The notes under the pieces: model-generated
Database searches by the model: none
Seen by the model: the letters and a program-made list of their open reading frames with translations, nothing else
What the model was told of the DNA's origin: nothing
Program-made: the position numbers and the translations under genes
Origin: Lachnospiraceae bacterium UBA6987
GTDB taxonomy: Bacteria; Bacillota; Clostridia; Lachnospirales; Lachnospiraceae
Direction: 5' to 3'
Assembly: GCA_002449955.1 (NCBI GenBank)
Contig: DJYD01000027.1
Span: 7,934-71,933, forward strand
Length of the DNA: 64,000 nt
Shown here: positions 9,234 to 18,448 of the stretch, one piece after another
How the letters are laid out: every line of letters starts with the position of its first letter
How positions within the stretch are numbered: the first letter of the stretch is position 1

Positions 9234-10996
9234 AGAAAATCATTTGCCTGATGATGGCGCTGCTCCTTGCCGCCTTAACGCTTTCGGGCTGCCACGGGAC
9301 GCTGGTGCCGGATACCACGGCCGCGCAGACCGAGGCCCAGGGAGAGACGAAGGAGAGCGGAGAGTCCGGAGAAGGCGCAGAGACGCAGCCGTCACAGGGG
9401 GCGGAGGAAAGCGGCTTCAAGGTCCCGGACAGCTTTGATACCTCCCGAAAGTTTGAGCTGACCTTCTGGCTCAAGAACGACAGCAACAAGACACAGGTGG
9501 CGATTTACCAGAAGGCCATGGATGATTTCACAGCGCTCTACCCGAACGTGACCTTCAAGGTGAAAAAATATACCGATTACGGTGAGATCTACAACGATGT
9601 CATCACAAATATTGCCACGAAGACCACGCCGAACGTCTGCATCACCTACCCGGACCACATCGCGACCTACCTCACCGGCAAGGATACGATGGTCAGTCTG
9701 GACACGCTGATGACGGACGAGAAGTTCGGTCTTGGCGGGAGTGAGCTGCGTTTTGACAGCCCGAAGGCGGACGAGGTCGTTCCGAAATTCCTCGAAGAAG
9801 GCGTGCTGCAGGGACATCAGTATGCGCTGCCCTTCATGCGCTCGACGGAAGCCCTCTACATCAACAAGAGCATGGTGGAAAAGCTTGGCTTTACCCTCCC
9901 CGAGGTCTGCACCTGGGATTTTGTCTGGGAAGTGTCCGAAGCGGCCATGAAGAAGAAGGACGACGGGACATTTGCCGTGAACGGCCAGAAGGTGCTCATC
10001 CCCTTCATTTACAAGTCTACGGACAATATGATGATCCAGATGCTCAGGCAGTTAGATGCGGGCTACTCCACGGATGATGGGAAAATCCTGCTGTTTAACG
10101 ATGAAACGGCTGCGCTGCTTAAGGAAATCGCGGTGCATGCGAAGAGCAAGAGCTTTTCGACCTTCAAAATTTCAAGCTATCCCGGCAACTACCTGAACGC
10201 TGGCCAGTGCATTTTCGCCGTGGACTCCACCGCCGGCGCGACCTGGATGGGACACGACGCCCACAACCAGGACATCCCGAAAGAACAGATGGTGAAATTT
10301 GAGATCGCCGTCCAGCTGGTGCCGCAGTTTGATACCGCTGCCCCGAAAATGATCTCCCAGGGGCCGTCGGTCTGCATCTTCAACAAGAGCGACCCGCAGG
10401 AGGTGCTTGCGAGCTGGCTCTTTGCGCAGTTCCTGCTGACGAATGACGTCCAGATCGCCTACTCCCAGACGGAGGGCTATGTTCCGGTGACCTTAAAGGC
10501 ACAGAATTCCGATGCTTATCAGGATTACCTGTCCCGCTCCGGTGAGGACAACGACACCTACTACCATGTGAAGATCGATGCGGCAAAGCTCCTTCTTGAC
10601 AACGTGGACGATACCTTTGTGACCCCGGTCTTCAACGGCTCGGCTTCGCTGAGAAATGCGGCAGGAACGCTTGTGGAGCAGGCGGTAAAGAATGGTTTCC
10701 GGCAGAAGGACACGGACGATGCCTTCATCACCAAGCTCTATGATGACACGATCGCGCTCTATCATCTGGACCGGAGTGCCGTTGTGGATCCGGCCGTCCC
10801 GGCGACGGAGCCGGAAACGCAGGAGAGCGGGGAAACGGTGACGGCACCGGAGACGCAGGAGGCGCCTGCAGCCCCGGACACGCAGCCGCTGCCGCAGACA
10901 GCCAGAACACTCATCATTTGCCTGATCATTGCCTGGATCGGTATTGCTGCCGTCTGGATCTGGCGCTTTATCAAAAGCAGAGGCGAAAAGAAATGA
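9230..10996 (+). CDS. Sugar-binding lipoprotein with extra C-terminal membrane anchor
   Basis: A 588-residue extracellular solute-binding protein (family 1 fold) for the importer. A lipoprotein signal ends at LSGC with Cys21, followed by a Glu/Thr/Gly-rich linker. The binding domain covers about residues 65-515 (FELTFWLKNDSNKTQ at the start; PSVCIFNKS and EVLASWLFAQFLL later). Unusually, after a Pro/Glu/Thr-rich spacer (about 523-556) there is a hydrophobic helix (TLIICLIIAWIGIAAVWIWR) and a positive tail, as in a cell-wall-spanning or C-terminally anchored protein. Most binding proteins of this family have only the lipid anchor. The ligand is not evident. Confidence 0.85.
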   Translation: MKKIICLMMALLLAALTLSGCHGTLVPDTTAAQTEAQGETKESGESGEGAETQPSQGAEESGFKVPDSFDTSRKFELTFWLKNDSNKTQVAIYQKAMDDFTALYPNVTFKVKKYTDYGEIYNDVITNIATKTTPNVCITYPDHIATYLTGKDTMVSLDTLMTDEKFGLGGSELRFDSPKADEVVPKFLEEGVLQGHQYALPFMRSTEALYINKSMVEKLGFTLPEVCTWDFVWEVSEAAMKKKDDGTFAVNGQKVLIPFIYKSTDNMMIQMLRQLDAGYSTDDGKILLFNDETAALLKEIAVHAKSKSFSTFKISSYPGNYLNAGQCIFAVDSTAGATWMGHDAHNQDIPKEQMVKFEIAVQLVPQFDTAAPKMISQGPSVCIFNKSDPQEVLASWLFAQFLLTNDVQIAYSQTEGYVPVTLKAQNSDAYQDYLSRSGEDNDTYYHVKIDAAKLLLDNVDDTFVTPVFNGSASLRNAAGTLVEQAVKNGFRQKDTDDAFITKLYDDTIALYHLDRSAVVDPAVPATEPETQESGETVTAPETQEAPAAPDTQPLPQTARTLIICLIIAWIGIAAVWIWRFIKSRGEKK

Positions 10997-11008
10997 TAAG
11001 GGAAAGTC

Positions 11009-11036
11009 TTGATTTTGCAAGGCCTTTCGCTATAAT
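11009..11036 (+). promoter_or_regulatory. Promoter of the repeat lipoprotein gene
   Basis: TTGATT and a perfect TATAAT are 16 bases apart, 42 bases before the start codon. The lipoprotein can therefore be transcribed apart from the ABC importer. Confidence 0.65.
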
Positions 11037-11077
11037 GAGAATGTTCCTATTTGGACATTAATCAAAGGAGAAACGAT

Positions 11078-13210
11078 ATGAAAAAAGCTTTAGCGCTCCT
11101 GTTGTCGCTCGCCATGGTCATGGGAATGGCTGCCTGCGGCAATCAGAAGGAATCGACCCCGGCGGCGACAGAGCCGGTGAGCACTGCCGCGCCTACGACT
11201 GTGGCTCCTTCCACGGAAGCTCCCACGACTGAGGCGCCCACAACGGAAGCCCCGACAACGGAAGAAGTTGACATTTTCGCCAAGGGCGAAGGCGTCATGA
11301 CCTACGAGGAGTTCATGAATACCCCTCTGATGGAACCAGTTGTGATCGAAGCTTTCGTTCAGGGCAAGCAGGCCTATTATGCGGCAAAGGGCACGGCCAA
11401 TGTATATCTGGCGGACCCGGACGGTGGCTATTACTGCTACGGTCTGACCCTGACGCAGGAACAGTTTGACAAGCTGGAGGTCGGCACGAAGGTGAAGGTC
11501 TCCGGTGAGAAGGCAGAGTATGCCGGCGAGATCGAAGTCGGCAACGGTGTGCTTGAGGAGATCGAAGAAGGCTCCTACGCGGCGACGGTAATGGATGTGA
11601 CCAATACGATTGTGGATCTGGAGGAACTCGCCCGTTTCATGAACCTGCCGGTTGCCTTCCAGACGCTTGTCGTTGTGGCTCAGGATAACGGCGAAGCCAT
11701 CAGCAAGAAAGACAGCGACTCCGACCCTGACATTTATTTCACGGCGGCAAATGCGAACGGCAGCGTGGATTTCTGCGTGGAATCTTACCTGACCGGCCCG
11801 GATACGGATGCCTATAAGGCGGCAGAAGGTTTGAAGCCCGGCGATCTTGTGACGGTGGAAGGCTTCCTGTACTGGTACAATGGGGCGAACCCTCATGTGA
11901 CGTCCATCGAAGTGGTCGCCAATATCAATGAAAAGAGCGAAGGCGTCATGACCTATGCGGAATTCATGGCGGCTGAGATGATGGAACCGGTTGTGATCGA
12001 AGCCTACGTACAGAACAAGCAGGCTTACTATGAAGCGAAGCAGACGGCGAGCCTGTATCTGGCTGATGCAGACGGTGCGTATTTCTGCTACGATTGCAGC
12101 ATGACAAAGGACCAGTATGACGAGCTGGAACCGGGAGCAAAAGTTAAGATCTCCGGTGAAAAGGCGGAGTATTCCGGTGAAATCGAAGTCGGAGCCGGCA
12201 AGGTGGAAGCCATCGAGGCGGATGACTATGTGGCGCCGGCCAAGAATGTGACCGCTTTGGTGGGTGATCAGGAAGCATTGGCGGCAAAGATGAATCAGAA
12301 GGTCGTCTTCAAGGCTATGGTCGTTACCGAGATCAGCAAGAAGGAAAGCGATTCCGATCCGGATATCTATTTTACCGCCGGCAATGAAAACGGCAGCATT
12401 TCCTTCTGCGTGGAATCCTACCTGACCGGCAAGGATACCGAAGCCTACATGGCCGGTGAAGCCCTGAAGGTCGGCGATATTGTGGACGTGGAAGGCTTCC
12501 TGTACTGGTATAACGGCGCGAACCCGCATGTGACCGCTATTTCCCTGACAGGGAATGTGAATGACAAGTCCGAAGGCGTCATGAGCTATGAGGAATTCGC
12601 CGCGGCGGAGAAGATGGCTGAGGTCACAATCGAAGCCTACGTACAGGGCAAGCAGTCCTACTATGCCGGAAACGAATCAGCGACCCTGTATCTGGCTGAT
12701 GCAGACGGTGGGTATTTCTGCTATAACTGCAAGATGACGCAGGAACAGTACGACGCGCTGGAGATTGGTACGAAAGTTCGCATCTCCGGTGAGAAGGATA
12801 TTTATAACGGCGAACAGGAAGTCGGCGACGGCGGCAAGCTGGAAGAGATCCTGGACGGCAATTATGTTGCTGCGCCGGTGGTCATCAGTGAAGAGCTCCT
12901 TAAAGAGGAAGAGATTTATGCACTTTTGAACCGTAAGGTCATCTTCAAAAACTTCGAAATTCAGCCGCAGCAGAGCGGAGAAGCCATCGAGCGGAAGACG
13001 AGCGATTCCGATCCCGACATCTATTTCAGAGCGTCCGACCGGACCGGTACGGTCGATTTCTGCGTGGAATCCTATCTGACCGGTGCGGATACTGACGTAT
13101 ACAAGGCAGTGGAAGAGCTGAAGGTCGGCGACAAGGTCGATATCACCTGCTTCCTGTACTGGTATAACGCCGCAAACCCGCACGTGATCGGCATCGAAAA
13201 AGCCGAATAA
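11078..13210 (+). CDS. Lipoprotein with three long tandem repeats (OB-like)
   Basis: A 710-residue exported lipoprotein: signal peptide to GMAAC (Cys20), then a Thr/Pro/Glu linker made of repeated APTTE units (about 28-60). Three tandem repeats of about 211-217 residues follow, starting near nt 11291, 11942 and 12575. Each begins EGVMTYEEF-like and ends near LYWYNGANPHV. Each repeat contains two halves with alternating strands (VxVSGEKAEYxGEIEVG; DPDIYFTAxNxNGSxxFCVESYLTG), which I read as OB-fold-like modules, so six modules in all. No catalytic motif is seen. AAAGGAG precedes the ATG. It may bind carbohydrate or nucleic acid, or act as a surface spacer. I chose this ATG because the upstream in-frame extension lacks a signal peptide. 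Confidence 0.8.
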   Translation: MKKALALLLSLAMVMGMAACGNQKESTPAATEPVSTAAPTTVAPSTEAPTTEAPTTEAPTTEEVDIFAKGEGVMTYEEFMNTPLMEPVVIEAFVQGKQAYYAAKGTANVYLADPDGGYYCYGLTLTQEQFDKLEVGTKVKVSGEKAEYAGEIEVGNGVLEEIEEGSYAATVMDVTNTIVDLEELARFMNLPVAFQTLVVVAQDNGEAISKKDSDSDPDIYFTAANANGSVDFCVESYLTGPDTDAYKAAEGLKPGDLVTVEGFLYWYNGANPHVTSIEVVANINEKSEGVMTYAEFMAAEMMEPVVIEAYVQNKQAYYEAKQTASLYLADADGAYFCYDCSMTKDQYDELEPGAKVKISGEKAEYSGEIEVGAGKVEAIEADDYVAPAKNVTALVGDQEALAAKMNQKVVFKAMVVTEISKKESDSDPDIYFTAGNENGSISFCVESYLTGKDTEAYMAGEALKVGDIVDVEGFLYWYNGANPHVTAISLTGNVNDKSEGVMSYEEFAAAEKMAEVTIEAYVQGKQSYYAGNESATLYLADADGGYFCYNCKMTQEQYDALEIGTKVRISGEKDIYNGEQEVGDGGKLEEILDGNYVAAPVVISEELLKEEEIYALLNRKVIFKNFEIQPQQSGEAIERKTSDSDPDIYFRASDRTGTVDFCVESYLTGADTDVYKAVEELKVGDKVDITCFLYWYNAANPHVIGIEKAE

Positions 13211-13246
13211 TCCTTCACGGGTAAGGGCGGACATACCGCACGGAAA

Positions 13247-13292
13247 GAAGAAAGAAGGCCCCGCAGCATAAGCTGCGGGGCCTTCTTTCTTC
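13247..13292. terminator. Bidirectional terminator, perfect palindrome
   Basis: A perfect 21-base inverted repeat (GAAGAAAGAAGGCCCCGCAG plus C, then its complement) with a four-base loop. The purine-rich outer arm gives a U/C-rich tail in both directions, so it can end both the lipoprotein gene and the convergent cyclodeaminase gene. Confidence 0.85.
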
Positions 13293-13347
13293 CAGGTAAA
13301 GCGTTATAACAAGGATATGACCTCAGTCGGGGATCCGGCGAAGAGAA

Positions 13348-13995
13348 TCACAGTTCATAGAGAGCCAGAACATGCTCATACAGCGTATCACAGCGGGATG
13401 TCACATATTCTAACAGCCGTTTTCCCTCGGCGTAGGCAGAGATGACGAAGGGATCATCCCGTCCGGATAGGGCTTTGAGGTTGATCAGGATATTGATCCA
13501 GGAGCTTCTGGCTGCCGCAGAAAGAGCGGCGGCGCCAACGCCCAGATCACTCGTGCAGCCCGGATTGATCCTTCCCTCCAGAGAGAGCAGCAGATCGGCT
13601 GCCTCCTTGCACAGGCGGAGCACATCAAGCGGGACCCGCGAGCAGTCTCTTGCTGCCTGACCAAGGGTATCCTTGCGGATGTCCTCCTGGATCTTGTCTC
13701 CGTGCGGGAGCTTCAGGGCTTCCGTATAACGGTTCCAGACTTTCGCGTCCCGGTCCAGCGCATCCAGAAAAGCTGCGGTCAGAGGGAGCCCCTGCTTCAG
13801 CGCTTCCTGGGCACCGGATTCGAATTCGGCATATTTTGCTTTGCCGGCTGTTAATGAGGCCGTCATCACACCAAGCGCTGTGCCTGTCGCACCGATGAGT
13901 GCAGCGCCGCCTACGCCGCCGGGAGCAGCTGTGCTTCCGGCAAGCAAAGAAATGAAAGAGCGAAGGTCTTTCTCGCTTAAATTATCTTGACTCAT
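13348..13995 (-). CDS. Cyclodeaminase/cyclohydrolase family protein (FTCD-C type)
   Basis: A 215-residue all-helical protein of the formiminotetrahydrofolate cyclodeaminase / methenyl-THF cyclohydrolase (FchA) family, which acts on one-carbon units carried by tetrahydrofolate. The N-terminal glycine motif STAAPGGVGGAALIGATGTAL and the following LTAGKAKYAEFE correspond to the family signature (PTPGGGSVAAL...LTVGKKKY), though the Pro-Thr-Pro is changed to Ala-Ala-Pro. The true substrate is not settled by sequence. Single gene with a good promoter; the ORF start is the only ATG close to it, although its ribosome binding site is modest. Confidence 0.8.
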   Translation of the reverse strand: MSQDNLSEKDLRSFISLLAGSTAAPGGVGGAALIGATGTALGVMTASLTAGKAKYAEFESGAQEALKQGLPLTAAFLDALDRDAKVWNRYTEALKLPHGDKIQEDIRKDTLGQAARDCSRVPLDVLRLCKEAADLLLSLEGRINPGCTSDLGVGAAALSAAARSSWINILINLKALSGRDDPFVISAYAEGKRLLEYVTSRCDTLYEHVLALYEL

Positions 13996-14035
13996 ATCTA
14001 TCCTTCAAAAAATATTTGCTGGGATCTGTGCCTAT

Positions 14036-14064
14036 AGTATAGCATGAAAAAACAAATCCGTCAA
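14036..14064 (-). promoter_or_regulatory. Promoter of the cyclodeaminase gene
   Basis: On the minus strand TTGACG and TATACT are 17 bases apart, with a TGC extension before the -10 box. It is about 40 bases before the start codon at 13995. Confidence 0.7.
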
Positions 14065-14165
14065 AGAAATCAAGAAAAGACTGGAAGATTTTATCAATTT
14101 AAGATATGCTTTAAAATACTTCGGGCGAAAAGACCGCAATCCGAGTATGCGAGGAGGGAATGATG

Positions 14166-14687
14166 ATGTATGCCGACCTGCAAATGATGCTGCAATCCCT
14201 GATAGAGGGTGTCCCGCACAAGACCGCGAATCTGGCGAATGCGGCGGCGCTTTTATACCAAAATCTCCCGGACGTGAGCTGGGCCGGCTTCTATCTGACC
14301 GAAGAGGGAGAAGCGACGATTGCGGACCCCCATGCCGCACCGGAGGCTCCCGCGGAGAACGTGCGGGAAGACGCCTTCGGCAAGATGCTGGTGCTCGGTC
14401 CCTTCCAGGGAAAAACCGCCTGCATCGAGATCCCCTGGGGGAGAGGCGTGTGCGGAACTGCCGCAAAGACAAGGGAGACGCAGCTCGTCCCGGACGTCTT
14501 TGCCTTCCCGGGGCATATCGCCTGCGATTCCGCCTCGCGCTCCGAGATCGTCGTGCCGTTATTTGACCGACGCGGAGAAGTTGCCGGCGTGCTGGACCTT
14601 GATTCGGCATTACCCGCCCGCTTTACGCAGGAAGACAGGGAAGGTCTCGAAGCCTTCGCCCGCATTCTGGAAAAGGAAGTATTCTGA
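14166..14687 (+). CDS. Free methionine-R-sulfoxide reductase (GAF type)
   Basis: A 173-residue GAF-domain enzyme that reduces free methionine-R-sulfoxide with thioredoxin. The three cysteines of the family are all present, at positions 86, 96 and 120 in this numbering; the spacing (10, then 24) is the same as in the E. coli enzyme. Other family marks are VSWAGFYL, PWGRGVCG, FPGHIACD and the end motif GVLDLDS. Three ATGs occur in a row after GAGGAGGG; I chose the last (eight-base spacing), but 14160 or 14163 would change only one or two residues. It is followed after two bases by the metalloprotease gene. Confidence 0.92.
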   Translation: MYADLQMMLQSLIEGVPHKTANLANAAALLYQNLPDVSWAGFYLTEEGEATIADPHAAPEAPAENVREDAFGKMLVLGPFQGKTACIEIPWGRGVCGTAAKTRETQLVPDVFAFPGHIACDSASRSEIVVPLFDRRGEVAGVLDLDSALPARFTQEDREGLEAFARILEKEVF

Positions 14688-14689
14688 CC

Positions 14690-15133
14690 GTGCAGGATCC
14701 GGAGCTTACATATTACCCGAAGGACGGCAAACGCTTTACCGAGGAAGAGCGGAAGGCCCTGGTCAAGAAGGCAAGACCGATCTTTCTGGAGCGTGTTTCG
14801 TACTATGCGCCGCTCATGAAGGTCGCGCCCGGCCGCATCACCGTGCGCACGCAGAAGACCCGCTGGGGAAGCTGCACGCAGGATGGCAATCTGAATTTCA
14901 ACGCCCTGCTGCTTCTGGCGCCGCAGGAGGTTCTGGACAGCGTGGTCGTGCACGAGCTTTGCCATCTGAAATATATGAACCATTCCAAGTATTTTTACTT
15001 TGAGTTAAAACGTTTTTACCCGGAGTATAAACAGGCGCAGGCCTGGCTCAAGGAAAACGGAGGCAGCCTGATCAAGATGCTGCCGAAGGAGACCTTAAGA
15101 AGGAAGCGCCACCGCTTCTGGCTGTTTGGGTAG
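14690..15133 (+). CDS. YgjP-like M48-related metallopeptidase domain protein
   Basis: A 147-residue protein of the YgjP/WLM type. The zinc motif HELCHLKYMNHSKYF (HExxH plus a following His) lies at about residue 88, preceded by the typical TRWGSCTQDGNLNFN segment. The gene begins with GTG two bases after the stop of the sulfoxide reductase gene, with GGAAG upstream; the close spacing suggests co-transcription. The family normally has 230-250 residues; here the N-terminal beta-rich part is shortened. Substrates of this family are poorly known. Confidence 0.85.
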   Translation: MQDPELTYYPKDGKRFTEEERKALVKKARPIFLERVSYYAPLMKVAPGRITVRTQKTRWGSCTQDGNLNFNALLLLAPQEVLDSVVVHELCHLKYMNHSKYFYFELKRFYPEYKQAQAWLKENGGSLIKMLPKETLRRKRHRFWLFG

Positions 15134-15179
15134 ACGGATCCGGTATTTCCCATAAAGATCCGTCTGGGGAGCATTGTCC

Positions 15180-16046
15180 ATGTCACATAAAAGTCTGTCT
15201 GCCGCTTCGCGCGGCGCTATCTATGTTTTTCTTTCCGCCGTCTGCTTCAGCATCGGCGGCCTTTTCATGAAGCTGATCCCGTGGAACGGCTTAGCCATCA
15301 ACAGCGCGAGGAATATCTTCTCCTGCCTGGTCCTGGCAGCATTTTTCAAGATCAGCCGCCACCGGCTTGTGATCAACCGCACAGTGATCATCGGCGCGCT
15401 CGCCATCACCGGGACCAACATCCTCTACTGCCTGGCAAACAAGCTGACCACCGCAGGCAACACGATCATCCTGCAGTTCACGGCGCCGATCTGGGTCATG
15501 ATCTTTTCGTCCCTGCTGTATAAAAAGAAGCCGGGCAGGCTCGATCTGATCGCGGCCGCCTTCGTTTTCACCGGTGTGATCTGCTTCTTTGTGGACAGCC
15601 TGTCCTCCGGACACATGACGGGTGACCTGCTGGCGCTGCTTTCCGGCGTGTGCTATTCGGGCGTCTTCATGCTGAACTCCGGGGCGGATTCCGACAGCCT
15701 GTCTTCGGTGCTGATCGGCATGGTGTTGAATTTCCTTACGGGTCTGCCGTTCCTCATCGCAGAGCACCCTTTTTCCGCAGACGCTCAGACGCTCGGCGCC
15801 GTCCTCATTCTCGGCATCGTGCAGCTCGGCCTCGCCTACGTGTTCCTGACGAAGGGCCTTGAACAGACGCCGGCGATCACGGCAAGCCTCATCAGCGGCA
15901 TCGAGCCGGTGTTAAATCCGGTGCTGGTCGCGCTCTTCTACGGCGAAATGCTGACGCCGCTGTCTCTCATCGGCGCCGCGATCGTATTCATCTCGGTGCT
16001 TAGCTACAATCTGCTGATGATCAAAAAGCAGGCGGAGACCGCCTGA
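15180..16046 (+). CDS. EamA/DMT-superfamily transporter
   Basis: A ten-helix membrane protein of 288 residues made of two EamA halves (about 12-140 and 148-285). The second half starts with LLALLSGVCYSGVFMLNS. ITASLISGIEPVLNPVLVALFYGE near the end is the usual conserved segment. Members export amino acids, nucleobases or other metabolites; the substrate is not predictable. GGGGAG precedes the ATG by eight bases; a TTG two codons earlier is also possible. Transcribed after the metalloprotease gene, with 46 bases between them. Confidence 0.85.
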   Translation: MSHKSLSAASRGAIYVFLSAVCFSIGGLFMKLIPWNGLAINSARNIFSCLVLAAFFKISRHRLVINRTVIIGALAITGTNILYCLANKLTTAGNTIILQFTAPIWVMIFSSLLYKKKPGRLDLIAAAFVFTGVICFFVDSLSSGHMTGDLLALLSGVCYSGVFMLNSGADSDSLSSVLIGMVLNFLTGLPFLIAEHPFSADAQTLGAVLILGIVQLGLAYVFLTKGLEQTPAITASLISGIEPVLNPVLVALFYGEMLTPLSLIGAAIVFISVLSYNLLMIKKQAETA

Positions 16047-16077
16047 AGGAGGCTCCCCGCTAAAGCCGGTTTTTTGT

Positions 16078-17352
16078 CTACGAGCCGAACAGCATCATGA
16101 TGACGGTCTTGATGAGCCCGCCGACCCCGGCGGGGAGCGTCACGCTGAACGTGCGCAGGGCCTGATAGGAGCCTTCGATATAGACAAGAACAAGGAGCGT
16201 AATGCCGATGGTGGGCAGCACCGTGTCGAATACGCGCTTCTTGTAGGTTCGCGTGTAGGAAAAGAGCAGCATGAGCGGGATCATCGGGATCAGAATGATG
16301 CTGCCGCCGAAGCCGCTGTCGACCATGGTATTGACAAGGGGCATGTAGCCGTCCGCCGTCATCCCGCGGAAAAAGAGCAGGAAAACCGGCAGCACAAAGA
16401 CGATGAAGACGTCCAGCAGGGCGGCCAGGAGGAAGAGCTTTGCGGCGAATACGGAAAAGCGCAGCGAGTTGTAATTCGTCTGCATATACTGCTGAAATTC
16501 TTCGTGAGTCCTGCCGTGTCTGCGGAAGAGGCGCTCACGTTTTTTAACATAAAAGGCCAGCATGACAAAAACGATGAAGGTCATGGGTGGCTTGGTAGTA
16601 AGGAAGGGGTAAGTCCAGACGGGAAGGCGGACGGCCTCGTTGCTCGACATGATCTTGAGCACGATGGAGGCGGCCTCATACAGCACGGGGAAAACGGCCA
16701 AAAGCCGCAGGATCAGAATCTTTTTCCCTTGAAACCATTTTATCGGTCTGTAGTTCAGAAGGAACATGAACAGGGCACAGAGAAACAGGTCGATAAAGAG
16801 ATTGAAGCTGATGAAGCCCTGCGGAAAAGCCTTGCTCAGGATGAGATCGACGTACTTTGCGGCTTCGGCGGGGTCCTGGATGAGGACGGCCATGGAGCCG
16901 AGAAAATAGCGCTCGTAGACCGCGAAGAAGGAAAGGATCACGCCGGCGGCCATGGTCCCGTAGCGCAGGATCTGCCGGCTGTAGCCTTCCTGGCCCTCCA
17001 GGATGGTTGCGAAGTTGGCAATCAGGAAAAAGGGCAGCGCAAGCGCAGAGATGGGCTGCAGAACGGCGATCGGCGTTTGATAGGCAGCTACATAGGACGG
17101 GTCAAGCTTCTGCTCAAGGCGCATTAAAACGACGGCCTGCCCCGCAATAAGGCAGAGCCAGGCTAATACGCGGAAGTGCCTGTAGGAGAGCGGGCCGCGG
17201 TAGCGGATATCGTTTTCCGCGGTGCGTTCGAGAATCCTGCGCTTCCTGCGCTTTATTTTTTTGACTTTTTCCGGCCGGATCTTCTTCTTGCTTTTCTGCG
17301 CGGAATCCGCAGCCGGAGTATCGCCTTTGTCCGATATGATTTCGTCTGTCAT
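16078..17352 (-). CDS. Polytopic membrane protein of unknown function
   Basis: I do not recognise this 424-residue protein. It has a strongly basic cytoplasmic N-terminus (KSKKKIRPEKVKKIKRRKRR), then about ten hydrophobic segments in two groups separated by a charged stretch (VKKRERLFRRHGRTHEEFQQYM), and ends right after the last segment. The start at MTDEIISD is preferred because AAAAAAGGA lies ten bases upstream; a longer form beginning 19 codons earlier has no site. It is transcribed divergently from the MoxR operon. No enzyme motif is visible. Confidence 0.65.
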   Translation of the reverse strand: MTDEIISDKGDTPAADSAQKSKKKIRPEKVKKIKRRKRRILERTAENDIRYRGPLSYRHFRVLAWLCLIAGQAVVLMRLEQKLDPSYVAAYQTPIAVLQPISALALPFFLIANFATILEGQEGYSRQILRYGTMAAGVILSFFAVYERYFLGSMAVLIQDPAEAAKYVDLILSKAFPQGFISFNLFIDLFLCALFMFLLNYRPIKWFQGKKILILRLLAVFPVLYEAASIVLKIMSSNEAVRLPVWTYPFLTTKPPMTFIVFVMLAFYVKKRERLFRRHGRTHEEFQQYMQTNYNSLRFSVFAAKLFLLAALLDVFIVFVLPVFLLFFRGMTADGYMPLVNTMVDSGFGGSIILIPMIPLMLLFSYTRTYKKRVFDTVLPTIGITLLVLVYIEGSYQALRTFSVTLPAGVGGLIKTVIMMLFGS

Positions 17353-17420
17353 CTTGAGAGTGTCCTTTTTTCGAAAAAGTGTGAAAAGATTGCTTTCAGG
17401 ATACCACATCGGGGCGGAGA

Positions 17421-17448
17421 TTGGTAGAGTTTTGCCGGGAAATATGAT
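17421..17448 (+). promoter_or_regulatory. Possible promoter of the MoxR operon
   Basis: TTGGTA and TATGAT lie 16 bases apart, 65 bases before the moxR-like gene. The second, overlapping TATGAT at 17448 is an alternative -10 box. Confidence 0.4.
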
Positions 17449-17512
17449 ATGATAAAAAAATCATAGAGCGATCATTTCAGAACGCAACATAGGCAGAAAG
17501 AGGAGCTGGAGC

Positions 17513-18448
17513 ATGCTGACAGTAAAAGAATATACCGAGAGAATCGTTCAGAACGTGAACAAGGTCATCATCGGCAAGGATGAAGTGATCAGACAGATCG
17601 TCGTCTGCTTCTTGGCCGGAGGGCATGTGCTCCTTGAGGATCTGCCGGGGACGGGCAAGACCATGCTGCTGCGCGCTTTTGCAGAAAGCATCGGCGGAGA
17701 TTTCAAGCGGATCCAGTTTACCCCGGACCTGCTGCCTTCCGATCTGACCGGCATCAATTTTTACAGCCAGAAGGAAAATGATTTTGTCTTCCGGAAGGGG
17801 CCGGTATTTTCCAATGTGGTTCTGGCAGATGAGATCAACCGGGCGACGCCGCGGACGCAGGCGGCCCTTTTAGAGGCGATGGAGGAAAGGCAGATCACGG
17901 TCGACGGAGAGACATACAGGCTCCGGGAACCTTTCATTGTCATGGGCACGCAGAACCCGGTAGAATCCTACGGCACCTTTCCGCTGCCCGAAGCGCAGCT
18001 GGACCGCTTTTTCATGAAGCTTGGCATGGGCTACATGGAGCGGGAGCAGGAGCTTTCCTTAATGGGCAGAAAGGATGCAAAAGAACTCGTTAATGAATTG
18101 CAGCAGGTCGTGGATAAGGCCGATACAGAGGCAGCGCTTGCTGAAATTGCACGGGTGGAAGCCTCGGCGGATGTGAAAAATTATCTGATGGATCTGATAG
18201 AGGCGAGCCGGAATATGGCGACGATCGCAGGCGGCGTTTCGGCGCGGGGAACACTTGCCCTGTATAAGGCCGCGTGCATCACGGCTGCCATGGCCGGCCG
18301 GGATTATGTGATCCCGGAGGATGTCAAGCGGGAAGCCGTGCCTGTTCTTGCCCACAGACTGATGATCGCGCAGGGAAGCCATAAGGAACCGGCAAGGGTC
18401 GTGGAAAGAATTCTGGCGGAGGTCAGTGTTCCGCTTGAAAATATATGA
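17513..18448 (+). CDS. MoxR-family AAA+ ATPase
   Basis: A 311-residue MoxR-type AAA+ chaperone ATPase. Walker A is LPGTGKT (about 47-53), Walker B is [19 protein letters not shown] (with the MoxR signature), sensor and second-region motifs are MGTQNPVE and PEAQLDRF. MoxR proteins remodel partner proteins together with VWA-domain or DUF58 proteins. The DUF58 gene overlaps its end by four bases, making a translationally coupled pair. GAGGAGC lies before the ATG. Confidence 0.92.
   Translation: MLTVKEYTERIVQNVNKVIIGKDEVIRQIVVCFLAGGHVLLEDLPGTGKTMLLRAFAESIGGDFKRIQFTPDLLPSDLTGINFYSQKENDFVFRKGPVFSNVVLADEINRATPRTQAALLEAMEERQITVDGETYRLREPFIVMGTQNPVESYGTFPLPEAQLDRFFMKLGMGYMEREQELSLMGRKDAKELVNELQQVVDKADTEAALAEIARVEASADVKNYLMDLIEASRNMATIAGGVSARGTLALYKAACITAAMAGRDYVIPEDVKREAVPVLAHRLMIAQGSHKEPARVVERILAEVSVPLENI

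Noticed and set aside
11090..12529. A long open frame (479 codons) on the minus strand.
   Set aside because: It is antisense to the repeat lipoprotein, rich in His/Arg/Val as expected for a shadow frame, and has no ribosome binding site. The plus-strand gene has a signal peptide and repeats.
15134..15165. An inverted repeat (ACGGATC / GATCCGT) between the metalloprotease and EamA genes.
   Set aside because: Short, wide loop and no T run; not enough for a terminator or operator call.
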